Numbered from the stretch's first letter, positions 43,716-55,846 are shown. The stretch: 64,000 nucleotides of DNA from Sthenelais limicola (GCA_942159475.1 OW804096.1:139613442-139677441), one strand, 5' to 3'. The notes: generated from the letters alone by a model not told the origin. Numbers and translations are program-made.

Positions 43716-44165
43716 ATTAGATTAGATTAGAAAACTTTTTTATTTGACAGTATGTCACAAAGAAGAGGGTCTCTCCAGCTAACGGGAGGTTCTCAGCCTC
43801 TTTGTTGATATTACAATCGATGGTATGTAGAGAACAATGTCACTCTTATCAATGACCAGAGTGATACTCTACAGTTTTACATTTAATACTAAGTTCAATC
43901 GTAGTACAATATGGCACTCAATGTATATAATAATACATTAGTTGAAAAATGAGATCTTTGGAAAATATATAATAAATGAGATACAGACAATAGTATAAAA
44001 TAGGATAGAATAGAATATAATACGCTCTCTGATGACCGGGTAAAACAGTTATAAAGTATTCGTCATTCCAAATATGAATAGCTCTAGCTTGGTTTTTAAA
44101 TGAGTTGGTGTCAACGATTAATGGGGCAGACAGTTCTACACAGTAGGTCTTCCACAGCGTCCTAA
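43716..44165 (-). mobile_element. Retroposon (LINE-like) 3' end with (TCTAA)n tail
   Basis: On the minus strand a partly open region (FKNQARAIHIWN) is followed by an untranslated stretch with aaataaaaaagtttt and then (TCTAA)3-4, a typical LINE 3' terminus with simple-repeat tail. The 5' part is missing and the clade was not identified. Confidence 0.45.
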
Positions 44166-44193
44166 GGCCGTTTCAAGGTCGGCAATGATATAT

Positions 44194-44426
44194 GGGTCAG
44201 ATTTTCAGAAAATGTACAATTGCCAGCTCTACACAATAATGCAATTCTGCTAAATTTGGCTAAAACAGATTGATACCGGGTATATCTGACTATATTTGGT
44301 ATTGTATTGATTTAAAGTATCAGTGCTGTTATGTTAAACTGCATTTTGAAGCTCATTTTTGTCTTAAATGTGGGTTATTTGAGAGGATTGGTGAAAACGA
44401 ATTGTACATTTTCTGAAAATCTGTCC
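44194..44426. mobile_element. MITE-A copy 20 (reverse)
   Basis: GGGTCAGATTTTCAGAAAAT at the left; right TIR reads tctgaaaatctgtcc. Confidence 0.88.
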
Positions 44427-45235
44427 TACATATCATTGTAATTACTGCAATCGTATGTAGATGAACTTGTACTTAAGGTACCACTCGATTTACCAAAGAT
44501 GTTTTAAGTAATCTTTAATTTACTTTCATCCCATCAGTAATTAGTATCAATAGATTTTATCAGATTAGAGTTGTGAAGCTATTTCAATATAGAAGTTCTG
44601 ACTCAAGAAGACAAGACGTAGTGGTGGTTGAGAAGTGAAGTTAAATTACTGCTGACAGGGTTACATATATACCCCCGGGGCATTCTCCCGCTGGGGGGGG
44701 GGGGGGGGGCGGGGGGGGGGAGGGTAGTACAGCATACCCTGCTGGCCTACATCATGGTTACATAGCTTTGTTTTATTACATCATACTTATATTCCATAAC
44801 TATCATTCATATTAATCTCATTCTTAATACACAATACAACCTTATTCCCATTTCCTAGAACTAGACATTTAGTAATTTATCAACAGTCAATATTACCTCC
44901 CCCCCCCCCCTTTCTAGGATTATAGTCTCTCCCAACTAGTTGGAGGGAGAGCTAGGTTGAGGGGGGAGGGTGGGCAAGGCAACAATGGTGGGGTGGGGGC
45001 CTGTGGCTCAGGATTGCTTTTAATTACAAGGTTTAATTACAGTGAGGGTTGGTGTTGGGGCATAGTGTTGGTGTATAACATCAAGTGGTTAATTATAGCG
45101 ACAGCCCAGCAGGTGGTATTATTGGTCAGCAAGGGGATTGATTTCCTGGTATCTTCTAGGAGGACAAAGGGAGTATAGGGGGTGTCAGGTTTTAGTGTTA
45201 GTTTTAGGCTGTTATGTTAAGGGTAATTTTGCACT
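44427..45235. other. Unassigned sequence with poly-G and G-rich tracts
   Basis: A G-run with a single C at 44693-44720, a poly-C at 44898-44910, and a run-of-G cluster at 44958-45000 (gggggagggtgggc ... ggtggggtggggg) that could form a G-quadruplex. A weak plus-strand frame at 44957-45178 has no recognisable product. Confidence 0.5.
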
Positions 45236-45460
45236 TAAGGGATCTGGGGTGGCGTTCATAATAGGTTGAATTTATACAATTGTGCCCCGTGATAAATTTG
45301 TGTCCATAAAGAGTTATCACACCAATCTGTGTTGTGTTACATTTTCCGTGATAAATTTTGTCACGGCTGTCACGGGGTGTCAGAAAATTTGTCACGGATA
45401 GTCTTAAATTTGTGAATTCCCGTGACACCCGTGACAAAAGTTATCATGGAAAAGTTTACC
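45236..45460. repeat. Element F copy 1 (GTCACGG-rich inverted repeat)
   Basis: ggggtggcgttcataata at 45246 is repeated in reverse near 52200. Further in, ttttgtcacggctgtcacgg (about 45356) is answered by its near-complement cccgtgacacccgtgacaaaa (about 45419, in blocks), an inverted repeat of about 35 bp arms. Confidence 0.55.
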
Positions 45461-46129
45461 TACAATCTCCCAAATAGTTGTTCAATTTTTTGCTACAATA
45501 TTTTTATTCAGTTGATGAAAAAGACACCTTTAAGACACACTTTTAAAGTGTTTTTCTTGTGCCCTGATATAGGGGTTGGTGATATTACAGACTGTTGTAA
45601 TGCTATCTACATTATGTCTACAATATTTATAATAAGGAAATAATAATAATGAGATGAGATGAGATGAATAATGGATTTATAAATTCAATAAATGTATTTT
45701 AGTAGAAGTCAAAAGAGTAAATAGAAGAGCACATCCACATACTTAAATCATAGGAGAGCCACATAAAACAAATTATATTTGAATTGCTGCATATTTTACT
45801 TGTATATTGGCTGTATATCACATTGTGAAACTTATGCATTGGACATAAATTCCCCAACTTTCAACATAATTCGATTTGTTTTATACCAGTTTCCCCCTGC
45901 CATCCCCTTGCACCAATCTCCCCAATAGTATTGATTAAATTGGTATATGGTTGATTTTCATGAAATGGTCCCAAGTGGGAAAATGTCATTTTTACAAGTT
46001 TTATTTCAAAAGATCTTTCTTGTGTAATCATGCCTTATAATTAATGTTTCCATGCTATCAGATAAATCAACAAATGAATGCCATAGTACCAATACATAAC
46101 CAAAATAATATCTATAGATATGTTATAAT
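45461..46129. other. Unassigned sequence with a retroposon-like tail
   Basis: At 45635-45667 aaggaaataataataatgag is followed by (ATGAG)n, which resembles a retroposon 3' end; no body recognised. Otherwise nothing. Confidence 0.4.
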
Positions 46130-47547
46130 CCAATAGATACCAAAAAACTATTGTTAACAATACCTTATCTGACCTAGCCCTCATCAAATCAGGAGTCCCC
46201 CAAGGCTCAATCCTTGGACCTCTTCTGTTCTTAATATTTATAAATGATATTGGTGCCCATCTTGAACATACTAAATACCTCCTTTATGCCGACGACACAG
46301 TACTTTACCACTCTAATCGATCTCAAGCATCCCTATATCATAATATGCAGCAAGACCTCTCTAACCTTGAGAGGTGGTGTGTCAAGAACAAATTCCTTAT
46401 AAACGCCACTAAAACCAAGTTAATGTTAATAAGTAGAACCCAAACCAAAAACACCCCCCCACCCCCAAATATATCCCTAAACAACAAAATTCTTGAGACA
46501 GTACAAGTCTACAAATACCTAGGAGTCTTAGTTGATAACAAACTCTCCTTCCAACCTCACATAAGAAACTTGATCAAAATTATTTCTCATAAGATTTTTC
46601 TCTTTCTAAGAGTCAGACACCTACTGACTACAAAAGCCTCACTTCTGGTCTACAAAAGCAAAATTCTCCCTTTTTTTGACTACGGAGACATTCTTTATCA
46701 TAACACCCATCTAAATAACCTTAATAAACTCCAAAGAATTCAAAATAAAGCTCTTAGAGCAATACAAAGGGCTGAACCCCTCTATCCCACCGCGGAACTG
46801 CACAAAGACCTGAAAATTCCCCTCCTTTTCTACAGAAGAGAGAGTCATCTAAGAATCACTGGCTATGCGAGATCAAAATCTAACAAATACAAATCCCATA
46901 ATAACAATAACCCAACTAGAGCAAATGAAGCCCCTTTACTATCATCCTTCTTCTATAAAACCAAATGTGGGGAAAATTCTGTGATTAACAAGGTGGCTAA
47001 AGCCTGGAATCAATTGACCCCCAGGTCTAGAAATATTGGGAATATAGAAGCATTTAAGTCTCTGCAAAAGGAATGGTTAAAACAAACACTGATGTAAACC
47101 ACAGCTCTATTTAGTATTCTTTGTCTACTGGCTCATAGTCAGGTCACTCTCATAAGAAAGAGGTTCACCTACTAGTGCAGCACAGTACCTCTTTTATAGC
47201 CTTACCCTACTCCTCCCAATGGTACGGTCCAAACATGAAATGTTAATGTGTTACCACTAATTTTATGACAACAGCTATCGTTTTTGTCACCTTTCTGTAT
47301 AGCCTTTCAACTTTAACATTGATTTTACCAATAGTCCGGTCCAAACATTATGAAGTCTCTCTCATAGTAAGAGGTTATCTTCTACCTTCTACCTTCTATC
47401 TGCTACCTGTTATCACTTTATGTATTATACCTACACTACGGCATGTACATTTGTAAATTTCTAACCCAAGCTGGGTCCGCCGTAAAATCCTACTCCTCCT
47501 GGAGGTGATGTACCCAGTGGAAATAAAATCTTTAAAAAAAAAAATAA
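46130..47547 (+). mobile_element. 5'-truncated LINE-2 of the window: reverse transcriptase half, 3' UTR and A-rich tail
   Basis: From SNRYQKT (about 46131) an open frame runs to the TAA at 47095-47097: SGVPQGSILGPLLFLIFIND, the YADDTVLY catalytic box, KYLGVLVDNKLSF and a thumb region ending KSLQKEWLKQTLM. It is a different LINE lineage from the one at 6.7 kb (Tyr rather than Phe before ADD, different thumb). The 5' part including endonuclease and the first RT motifs is absent, and a TAA directly precedes the homology. The 3' UTR is about 420 bp and ends ggaaataaaatctttaaa then A10 at about 47545. Confidence 0.85.
46345..47097 (+). CDS. Reverse transcriptase C-terminal fragment of the LINE (from first internal Met)
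   Basis: 250 residues covering the end of the palm and the thumb. The catalytic YADD and GVPQG motifs lie just upstream in the same open frame, so the Met at 46345 is internal. No internal stop. It is not expected to be functional alone. Confidence 0.8.
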   Translation: MQQDLSNLERWCVKNKFLINATKTKLMLISRTQTKNTPPPPNISLNNKILETVQVYKYLGVLVDNKLSFQPHIRNLIKIISHKIFLFLRVRHLLTTKASLLVYKSKILPFFDYGDILYHNTHLNNLNKLQRIQNKALRAIQRAEPLYPTAELHKDLKIPLLFYRRESHLRITGYARSKSNKYKSHNNNNPTRANEAPLLSSFFYKTKCGENSVINKVAKAWNQLTPRSRNIGNIEAFKSLQKEWLKQTLM

Positions 47548-49398
47548 GGGGGTGGCTGCCAATCCCTGCATGCCCACACCCACCCTGAACCCCTGCCACC
47601 GCAACATCTGGTATTACCTCCCATTACCATGTGTAGACAGAATAATATGTGCTACAACTATAGTCTAATCCTTATCTATCGACTGTGATGTACCATTGTA
47701 TAGGCCCTATGAAGTCTCCTTTACTGCAACGACTGTACATTGACCTAAATTAACTCTTTTTGTTTACTATAATAGTATAAAGAGGTACAAGGCTTCATAG
47801 AGGGTCCCATTTTTGTTTCTCCCTCCCCTCCATCCCTGCTATGATCAGTATTAACGACTTGAACAATTCCTTTCCATTATATATATATATATATATTATA
47901 TAAATATCTTTATTTCATTTTTATACATTTGACATTCTAACTACACAATATGAAACGGGATGGTCCTTTCAGGACCTGTAGTAGATTAAGGTATTAACAA
48001 TAAAAATTCTTGCATTTTTTTAGGAAGTTATTGGGACTTTAATTACTACAAGGCTGGGTGGCTAATTTGTGGCACGACTACGTCACCCAGGTTATTCCCT
48101 GTGCGTTTCTTGAATATAAATAATACTTTCGTTTTTTCACCTTCTAAATGAATGTTTTACAGTACTCTAATGATCCATTGGTAATCAACAAACATATTCC
48201 TGCCATATCAATGCTCTATGGACGTTTTTATGAGGGTAACGTAGATGCTGTGCGCAATGTGGTCGTGCAAAACACCTGCATTATTATTCTTTTTCTTTTT
48301 TCTTTTACTTGCAATGAAAAAATAGAGAAAAAATATCCCGACATCAATTATGCCACTTGTGACTCATTTTGCGGAAACACATCATGAATAGAGACATAAT
48401 CAGATGAATTCATTCATTAAACCTGTTCATTTGTGATCATGATATTATAATACTGATACTTATGAGCAATCCCATGAGAAATGGATCATTTAGGTTGATC
48501 AATAACAGTTCATCCATATGAGACTTATTTGAGATCGTTTTAATATAATTCAAATGAAGAGGAAAGGTTCAGATTTTTCTTTTCCCTCTTAATAACCCAA
48601 CATTCATATCATATCATATCAGTCTCGATCCTTATTCAAAATGAATTCCTTTAGTAAAATTTTAAACAATGCTTCCTCTTCAATTGTCTAGCTATCAAGT
48701 AACTTCCTACTGTTCAGTACGGAATACTTGATATATTTCGTCATACTTCTCCCGTTCCTTTACCCAACAAGGAGGGTGGGTAACTTTTGTGTTTTACACC
48801 CTGAATGCCAATTTTCTACCAATTTCCCTAGCTAATTGCTATATTTCCAGGAAATCCTCCTATAAACTTTCTTCTTACTAGTGGTACCTGTCATAAAAGC
48901 TTGTGTATTTATTATTAAAGTTGGCTATATATTAATTTTCATATGCTTTTCCACATATAATTTAGATTTCGAGGCTCATACTGTATGGTACTTTTTTTGT
49001 CATTATATCTTCCTGTCCCCGTTAGGCGACAGTCCATTTTTCATTATTTTTCCATAATTAAGACCAACATGTTGAGCTCTTTATACACAGAAATGAACTA
49101 ATACAAATGGTTCCATACTTCGGATTTTCATTCTCACAGTTCTGAATTTATATAAAAACACAAAAAGAGATGAAAGCACTTAATTATTTTTTTTCACGAT
49201 TCTGGGCTGGGTCAACGGCCAAATGGTGTCAGAGATATGGATATGGCCAATGTATGGTCCGTCTCCATGGCAATGTATAGCATTAGCTCTCCCTAGCCAC
49301 GCACTGGGACCGCGATGACATAACAGAAAATATCTGGCACCTATTAATAGCAACTGAAGTGCTAGGCCCTCACCCACACTGTCCAGATATGGTAAACA
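47548..49398. other. Unassigned sequence
   Basis: A (TA)n tract at 47878-47896 and a MITE-B terminal scrap at about 48340-48385 (atgccacttgtgactcattttg...aaacacatcat). No gene recognised in 1.8 kb. Confidence 0.45.
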
Positions 49399-49695
49399 AC
49401 AAACATAGCTTCCTTCCAACCAACTTCTCCCCCTCTCTCCTTTTGATTTGCACTGCAGTGTCTGCTAGGATTAAAAGGGTGTTGGGAGTAATATATACCA
49501 GTACACCATTCAGTGGGTTCTTGGGTCGTCTGAGACTAATTGAGGTGGTCCACTCATCTTTAAACTTTTTTTAATTGTGAAATATGCTAGCTAAATCATT
49601 TTTTAGAAATATTCTTCTAGTCACAAGAACTATTCTCATCTTTATTTCATCAATGTGTGATGACTATGAGGAAAGATATTAAAACTTTGTATTTG
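49399..49695. repeat. Dispersed repeat G, copy 1
   Basis: ccaaccaacttctc, gtgggttcttgggtcgtctg, agaactattctcatctttat and tcatcaatgtgtgatgacta recur in the same order at 51088-51399. I recognise no family. Confidence 0.7.
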
Positions 49696-51087
49696 TGATG
49701 TGATTGTGAGTGGGTCTAGTTTTATGCCGGGCCCACAATTCGTACTAATTGGGGACTCATGACCATTCATGGACGAACTCTTAACAAAATTGGGCAATTG
49801 GCACGAATTTGTGTTAGTTTTTCGTGGCCCACACATGGCCCACACATTCCTGAATTGCCTTAGCACTTTTCTTAAGGAATTAGGATTTCGTGGTGCGGAC
49901 TGGGGTCGGGCAAATGACTAATTTTCCTGTGACTATTGTGACACATCACTTATTTTTTAAAAAAAAGAAATAGTAAAAAAAAAGAAAAAAGTTTGGGATG
50001 TACAGTACAGAAGGAGAACATTAATTTGCATTATAAAAGTTGTCGTTGATATTCCGGAAATTAGTGAAGTTACAGTCTTTCAAAACTACCTGCCTGTCAG
50101 AATTATTAACATTTTAGGTCAAATCGTAGAATTTCTTAAGGCTTTCGGATATATTAGATTGTTTTAAGGGCCTCAAGATTTGTCATAGAACAATGTAGAG
50201 TGATCTTTGAAAAAAACCTTTGTCATAGGACTTTAATCTAAATGTACGAATTTGGAAGATGCTTTTAAGAATGATGGTAGCATACATTGCCGAACTCAAG
50301 AATATTCCTGAAAGAATGATGCTGAATTTGTACAACTTGTCATAAGGCCCAATTCGGCTCTGAGTTCTTGAATGTGTGGGCCAAGCTTTGTGCAATGAAG
50401 AGAGAGAAAGAGAGAGGCTGGGGAAGAGAGGGTGAGGGCGGGGGAGAGAGTGGAAAGGAGAGAGCCCTGCTTTCTGTTTTCTGATTAGTATTATCATATC
50501 TATCGGATCCATTCAAGATTTGTGCATAATCTGTCTACTTCTGGTATAATTCTATTGTTGGTTTGTGTATTGGGCCATTCTCAAAGTCTTGCAAATGGTG
50601 TCTTTGGTCGTTCTAGCGCTGTAGAGCTGAAGAAATTATTTAGTAAATTTTTCATCAATCTGATATGAATTCTAAACATCATCAGTGTTTTTTGACATAT
50701 AGTTTTGCATATATCTGATGGCCGGATCAATGGTCATTTGGGGGGTAAGTATGGAGACCCTCCCTAAAATAACGTACATGTCTGTAGAGCCGTTTTCAAT
50801 AATAGCAGTTGTGAAAAGATGAAAAGAAAAAAATTCATGGAAAATCATCATAAACCAATAGAATATGTTCTTAACTCATGAAAAAAGGAAAATGACTTTC
50901 TTGATATTTGAATTCCGATTGGAATAAACCATAATGAAATGTCTGTCGATTTTATTTCATGATACATGAACGATTCTCTAACAAATCTCTACCCATTTAG
51001 ATCATTGATACTATGGTTTGTATATGCTTATTAGCCTAGATGTTAGATCTGGTATGTTGAAGGACATCTGAATTGTATATTGCTAAA
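49696..51087. other. Unassigned sequence
   Basis: A purine-rich tract at 50395-50465 (gagagaaagagagaggctgg...) and a repeated 'cccacacatggcccacacat' near 49830. No gene recognised. Confidence 0.45.
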
Positions 51088-51399
51088 CAGCTTCCTTCAA
51101 ATTCCAACCAACTTCTCTCCCTCTCTCTCAATGGGTCTAATAGGATCTAATTCATTCATTCACTGGGTTCTTGGGTCGTCTGTTACATCATGCATGAGTC
51201 CTTCTGTATGCACCGTCCCCAGGGTGCCCTTATCCCTCAATCAGCAGGGGGTTCACTTATCTTTACACCTTTTTTAGATTGTGAAATATTCCAACTAAAT
51301 CATTTTTAGGAGTATTCTCCTGGTCATAAGAACTATTCTCATCTTTATTTCATCAATGTGTGACAATTATGAGGAAAGATATCAAAGCTATGTATTTGT
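51088..51399. repeat. Dispersed repeat G, copy 2
   Basis: Same block order as copy 1, with about 60 extra bases in the middle (tgcaccgtccccagggtgcc). Confidence 0.7.
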
Positions 51400-51659
51400 T
51401 TATTGCTTGAACACATGATAGATTGGCCGTAGCATTAGGCTATAGGCCTTACGCACAGTAATATCTATTGTTTACAGAATAAATGAACACAGCAGAAAAT
51501 ATAAATCATTCATTGATTATTACTATCTCTTAATATAAATGGTACACTTTATTGAATAAGCAGAAATGTATATCACAATACTCCATACTAAAATCTTTAT
51601 ACCAAAAAAGTAATTAAGATCACTGAGAAATTATTTACAAAGAGAACTACTGCGCTCTA

Positions 51660-51857
51660 TACTTATTATATCATTGTAACAGAAAACACAAGTGCAAAAA
51701 AACAGTGAGCCACCTTCGTCCATGACGACTGTGGTATTGTCCACTGTTAATTCATTACTGTATTAAACAGAAGGCTTGTAAACATCCCTTAGCTGGAGTC
51801 ATGCCCTCTGAAAGCGACATGATCGATAATAAAAGTATCTTAATCTTAATCTTAATT
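51660..51857 (+). mobile_element. Retroposon 3' end with (TCTTAA)n tail
   Basis: ...agcgacatgatcgataataa then aagta and (TCTTAA)3 at 51836-51857, an AATAAA-like signal followed by a simple-repeat tail. The body is too diverged to classify. Confidence 0.42.
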
Positions 51858-52044
51858 GATAATTCGTTATATATGACATTAGATATATTGAAATATAGAA
51901 CTCTACAATGGAAGTTAATGCCCAAGCAATAGGTCAAACGCAGTGGATAATTATTATTTGATATGAATATGGATATGAAACATGATATAAAACATGAAAA
52001 ATGTACAACCATACCCTTCATTATTTTTTATTATGACAATACTT

Positions 52045-52235
52045 ATGACTGAAAGTTGTCACGGTGACAGCATTTTTGTCACGATGACAACATTTTTGTC
52101 ACGGTGACAACTTTATTGTCACGGTGACAACTTTATAAACGCGGCCGTTAAGACGGTCTTTGTCAGTGGAACTGGTGCCCGGGCACCAGGCACCGGGCAC
52201 CATTTATTATGAACGCCACCCCTGGAGGTTTGCTG
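52045..52235. repeat. Element F copy 2 with four GTCACGGTGAC palindromes
   Basis: TTGTCACGGTGACAAC-type motifs occur four times at ~21-22-bp spacing (52059-52133), each an odd palindrome centred on G. A larger palindrome GGTGCCCGGGCACC follows at about 52172 with a second partial copy (ggcaccgggcacc). The end ttattatgaacgccacccc is the complement of the 45246 end. Confidence 0.6.
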
Positions 52236-52384
52236 TTTTAAGCGTCGTTTTACTGGGGTTTTAGAGGAAATTGTACCTGTACCCATAAATATAGATTCCC
52301 CTTTTGTGTGGTAGAGTGACTGTGTGGGAGCGTGGGTCCAGTAATTGAAAAGATGAGGTTGTGTGTTATAGAAACATCTAAAAT

Positions 52385-52525
52385 CCATGAATATTGATAT
52401 TGGACCACTGATAAATATCCCAAGCTAAAGATAGCATGTTTTCTATAGATTTTATATTGTACCATTACTCCCATAATTCCTTGCGAATCAAGATTCAAAA
52501 TGGCGGCTGATGTAACTGCCCTATT
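52385..52525. mobile_element. MITE-C copy 4 (partial, reverse)
   Basis: attgtaccattactcccata, ccttgcgaatcaagattcaa, aatggcggct match MITE-C; the other terminus is missing. Confidence 0.72.
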
Positions 52526-52873
52526 GTCTCGTTATTACCCAGTATACCAGTGAGGCACGGTATAAGCGGTAGGTAAAAGCCTCTATGAACTTGGAGTCAT
52601 CTTTGATCTTAACCTTGGCATTCCTGCCCATGACTGTATCCACTTGTACCTATAGATCCCTTCCATGCATTCTGTCCTAATCCGGAATTGATTTGAATTT
52701 CATCATAACCTCTTCTTTCTTATACATAGGGTATTTTCTTTTACATCTTGTATATTTCAGTTTATTATAGGTTAATCAAACACCAAAACCGTAAGAAAGG
52801 CGATGTAGAGTTGATGTTTGCTTGAGTTGTTTCATTATTATGTGTGACCAATGTTTCATCAGGGTGTGCATTT

Positions 52874-53077
52874 GGGTCAGATTTTCCGAAAATGTACAAT
52901 TGGCAGCTGTACACATTTAGTAAATTATGCTAAAAAAGGCTGCAATTTGGCCAATACTATTCAAACAGACTGTTTTGTTATGCTGAACTGTATTTTGAAC
53001 CTGATTTTTTTTCTTAAAATTGGGTTATTTGAGAGGCTTGGTGAAGGCTAATTGTACATTTCCTGGAGATTTCATCC
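52874..53077. mobile_element. MITE-A copy 21 (reverse, internal deletion)
   Basis: GGGTCAGATTTTCCGAAAAT at the left; about 30 bp missing from the centre (ccaatactattcaaacagac); right end worn. Confidence 0.8.
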
Positions 53078-53281
53078 ATATATATCATTGACAAAATCCC
53101 AGGCAACGCTTGAAAAAGTCCATGGTATATATGTCGTCTTTGAATTGAACTGTATTAAGTGTATCATTGGCCTTTATTGAAATTTTATTTTACTTTACCA
53201 ATCTCTTCATTTTAAACAAGGGCTTGTCCCTGGCTTTTAGTCAGTGTAATAGCGGAACTCCACTAGAGGTAAACAACACAT

Positions 53282-53518
53282 GGGTTAGATTTTCAGAAAA
53301 TGTACAATTCACCTTCACCAATCCCCTTAAATAACCCACATGTAAGACAAAAATGAGCTTCGAAATTCTGTTTAGCATAACAGAACTGGTACTATAAATC
53401 AATGCGACACCAAATATACTCAGATATACCCAAAATTTATTATATTTTTAGCAGAATTTAGCAGAAATTACTAAATGTGTACAGCTGCCAATTGTACATT
53501 TTCGGAAAATCTGACCCA
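53282..53518. mobile_element. MITE-A copy 22 (forward), part of a duplicated composite
   Basis: GGGTTAGATTTTCAGAAAAT to CGGAAAATCTGACCC. This copy and the sequence to about 53808 are almost identical to 59633-60159. Confidence 0.9.
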
Positions 53519-53525
53519 TAAACAG

Positions 53526-53808
53526 ACTGTACCGTTAGTCCCATAATTCCATGTGAATGAAGATTTAAAAGGGCCGTCTATTAATTGGGGATTTGCATAG
53601 CCGCCATTTTGAATCTTGATTCGAATTGAATTATGGGACTAATGGTACAGTGAAAAATCTACAGAAAACATGCCATGTTCAGCACGGACTATTTGTTAAT
53701 GTTCTAATGTCAATATCCATGTGTTATACATGTTTCCATGACACAAGTCCCCATCTTTCCCATCATGCATTTGGTTTTCATAGATCATTTATGAAAGCTA
53801 TGATATAG
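53526..53808. mobile_element. MITE-C copy 5 with head-to-head termini (truncated)
   Basis: ctgtaccgttagtcccataa is the complement of ttatgggactaatggtacag about 110 bp further on, so two MITE-C ends face each other around 'gggccgtctattaattgggg'. The copy stops at ctatgatata, short of the usual far end. Confidence 0.8.
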
Positions 53809-53834
53809 AGCAACATGTACAACATGTACAATAA

Positions 53835-54052
53835 CATGTACAATTCACCTTCACCAATCCTCTCAAATAACCCACATTTAAGACAGAAATGAGATTCAAA
53901 ATTCTGTTTAGCATAACAGAACTGGTACTATAAATCAATGGGATACCAAATATACTCAGATATACACAAAATGTATCATTTTTTAGCCCAATTTAGCAGA
54001 AATGACTAAATGTGTAGAGATGCCAATTGTACATTTTCTGAAAATCTGACCC
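53835..54052. mobile_element. MITE-A copy 23 (forward, left TIR partly lost)
   Basis: Starts at atgtacaattcaccttcacc after a short acatgtacaa repeat and ends tttctgaaaatctgaccc. Confidence 0.85.
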
Positions 54053-54224
54053 ACATTTTCTTTGTTGCCCACTAACACCTGTGTGGAGATGTTGCAACAA
54101 ATAAGTTGGCAACAACAGAATTTGTTTTGCCGTTTTCCCCTCTAGTAGAGTTGCGGTATAAAAACCAATAATTTATGCACCTGATACAATAAATCTTTGA
54201 GGTACCTTTATTCACATATTTCTC

Positions 54225-54450
54225 GTCTCTGTCTACAAATATATTGATATTAACAAATAATTATAATTTTGCAGCCCTTTTCCTAGTGGAATGATTTATG
54301 TCATAATTGCACTGTCACTAAATTAAAGTTGATAAACTATCTCGTTTATTGATATTAACAAATAATTATAATTTCGCAGCCCTTTTCCTGTGTCATGTTT
54401 GTACTATTACTGATTTAACGTTGATAAATATCTCGTTTATGTAATGTAAT
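54225..54450. repeat. Tandem duplication of ~110 bp
   Basis: attgatattaacaaataatt, gcagcccttttcct and gttgataaa...tatctcgttta occur twice in order. Confidence 0.8.
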
Positions 54451-54516
54451 ATATTAATAGATCTAAGTTACTTTATGTCAGTATGGACTCAGAACAGCAT
54501 CTCCATCTGCTATAAT

Positions 54517-54879
54517 GTGTCAGATTTTCAGAAAATGCACAATCTACAGTTCTACACATGTATCAAATTCTGTTAAATTAGAGTGAAAATTGATAAATAC
54601 TAGGTATATCTGAGTATATTCTGCATTGTATTCATTCAATAAATCTGTCTGGTTATGTTGAACAGTATTTTGAACCTGATTTTCGTCTTGAACTTGGGTT
54701 ATTTGAGAGGATTGGTGAAGGCCAATACTAGAAATAATACTAGGTATAACTGTATTGTATTCATTCAATAAATCAGTTTAGTTATGTTAAACTATATTTT
54801 AAAGCTCATTCCTGTCTTAAATGTGGGTTATTTGTGTGGATTGGTTAACAAATTGTGCAATTTCTGAAAATCTGACCCA
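54517..54879. mobile_element. MITE-A copy 24 (reverse) with internal partial duplication
   Basis: The right half (taggtata... ttgtattcattcaataaat ... gggttatttg..gattgg) is present twice in diverged form, making the copy about 360 bp. One TIR at each outer end. Confidence 0.75.
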
Positions 54880-55231
54880 TGGTTTCTCTGTATTGGATTA
54901 TCATTATCATATATGAGCACATATCTCAATGTTAATGTCCTCAATTGATTATAAAACTTCATTGTACAATGTACTTGATTGTTGATAACTCAACTGTCGT
55001 TATTACAGAAGATGTGCTGTAAAAAAATACTAAATAAAAAAAAACACGATAGATTTCCGAGGTTCCCAGACATACAGCCTTTGAATAGAGTATTTTTGAC
55101 ATGGTTAACAACTCGTCAGTTTTTCTGACACGACCTGTGCCACGATCTATAGATAAGGTTGGTGTACGGGGGAATCACTGAGCGAGTTATGTGCAGAATG
55201 GGAAGGCAATAGACCATGTCAGGAGAAAATA

Positions 55232-55438
55232 TGTGATATGTTCCAGGAAAACAAGTCACAAGTCGCAGAATTGATATTTTTCAAAGTGTTTTTTGACAAG
55301 ATCTCGTTATTGGAATGTTCTGATTTTTTGGAGGCTTAGCAAGTCCGGTCAGATGAATCTATGTACTAAATTTCAGGATATTAAATTAAATATATCCTTG
55401 GGTTTTGAAGGTTTCGTATGGAGTTATATTTAGTTATT
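55232..55438. mobile_element. MITE-B copy 10 (left half only)
   Basis: atgtgatatgttccaggaaa then acaagtcacaagtcgcagaa; broken at gttatatttagtta, where copy 11 starts. Confidence 0.78.
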
Positions 55439-55846
55439 TGTGATGTGTTTCAGGAAAATGAGTCATAAGTCGCAAAAAATAGATTTTGAGATACTATTAT
55501 ATTTGAAAAGATGACATCAAGTCGATTCCAATGATAGTAAACAGTCTAATGAAATAATAAGTATTTCTAGATTTTAAGTTTGATATTTTCGTGTTTGAAA
55601 AAAAAAGTTTCCAATATTTCTGGGGGTCAATAAACAGTAAACTAACTAAATGTAGTCCATATGAGGACCTTTAAAACGAAAGAATATATCACATAGATTG
55701 TCCTGAAATTTGATACATCGACTGACATAACTATAACTGACAAACTCTCCAAAAAGTAGAACATTCCAATAATGTGATCTTGTAAAAAGACACTTTGAAA
55801 AATATCAATTTTGAGACTTATGACTCATTTTCCTGAAAGCTACACA
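55439..55846. mobile_element. MITE-B copy 11 (reverse), near full length
   Basis: TTGTGATGTGTTTCAGGAAA to ATTTTCCTGAAAGC, about 408 bp, head-to-tail inverted against copy 10. Closest to copies 2, 7 and 8. Confidence 0.86.
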
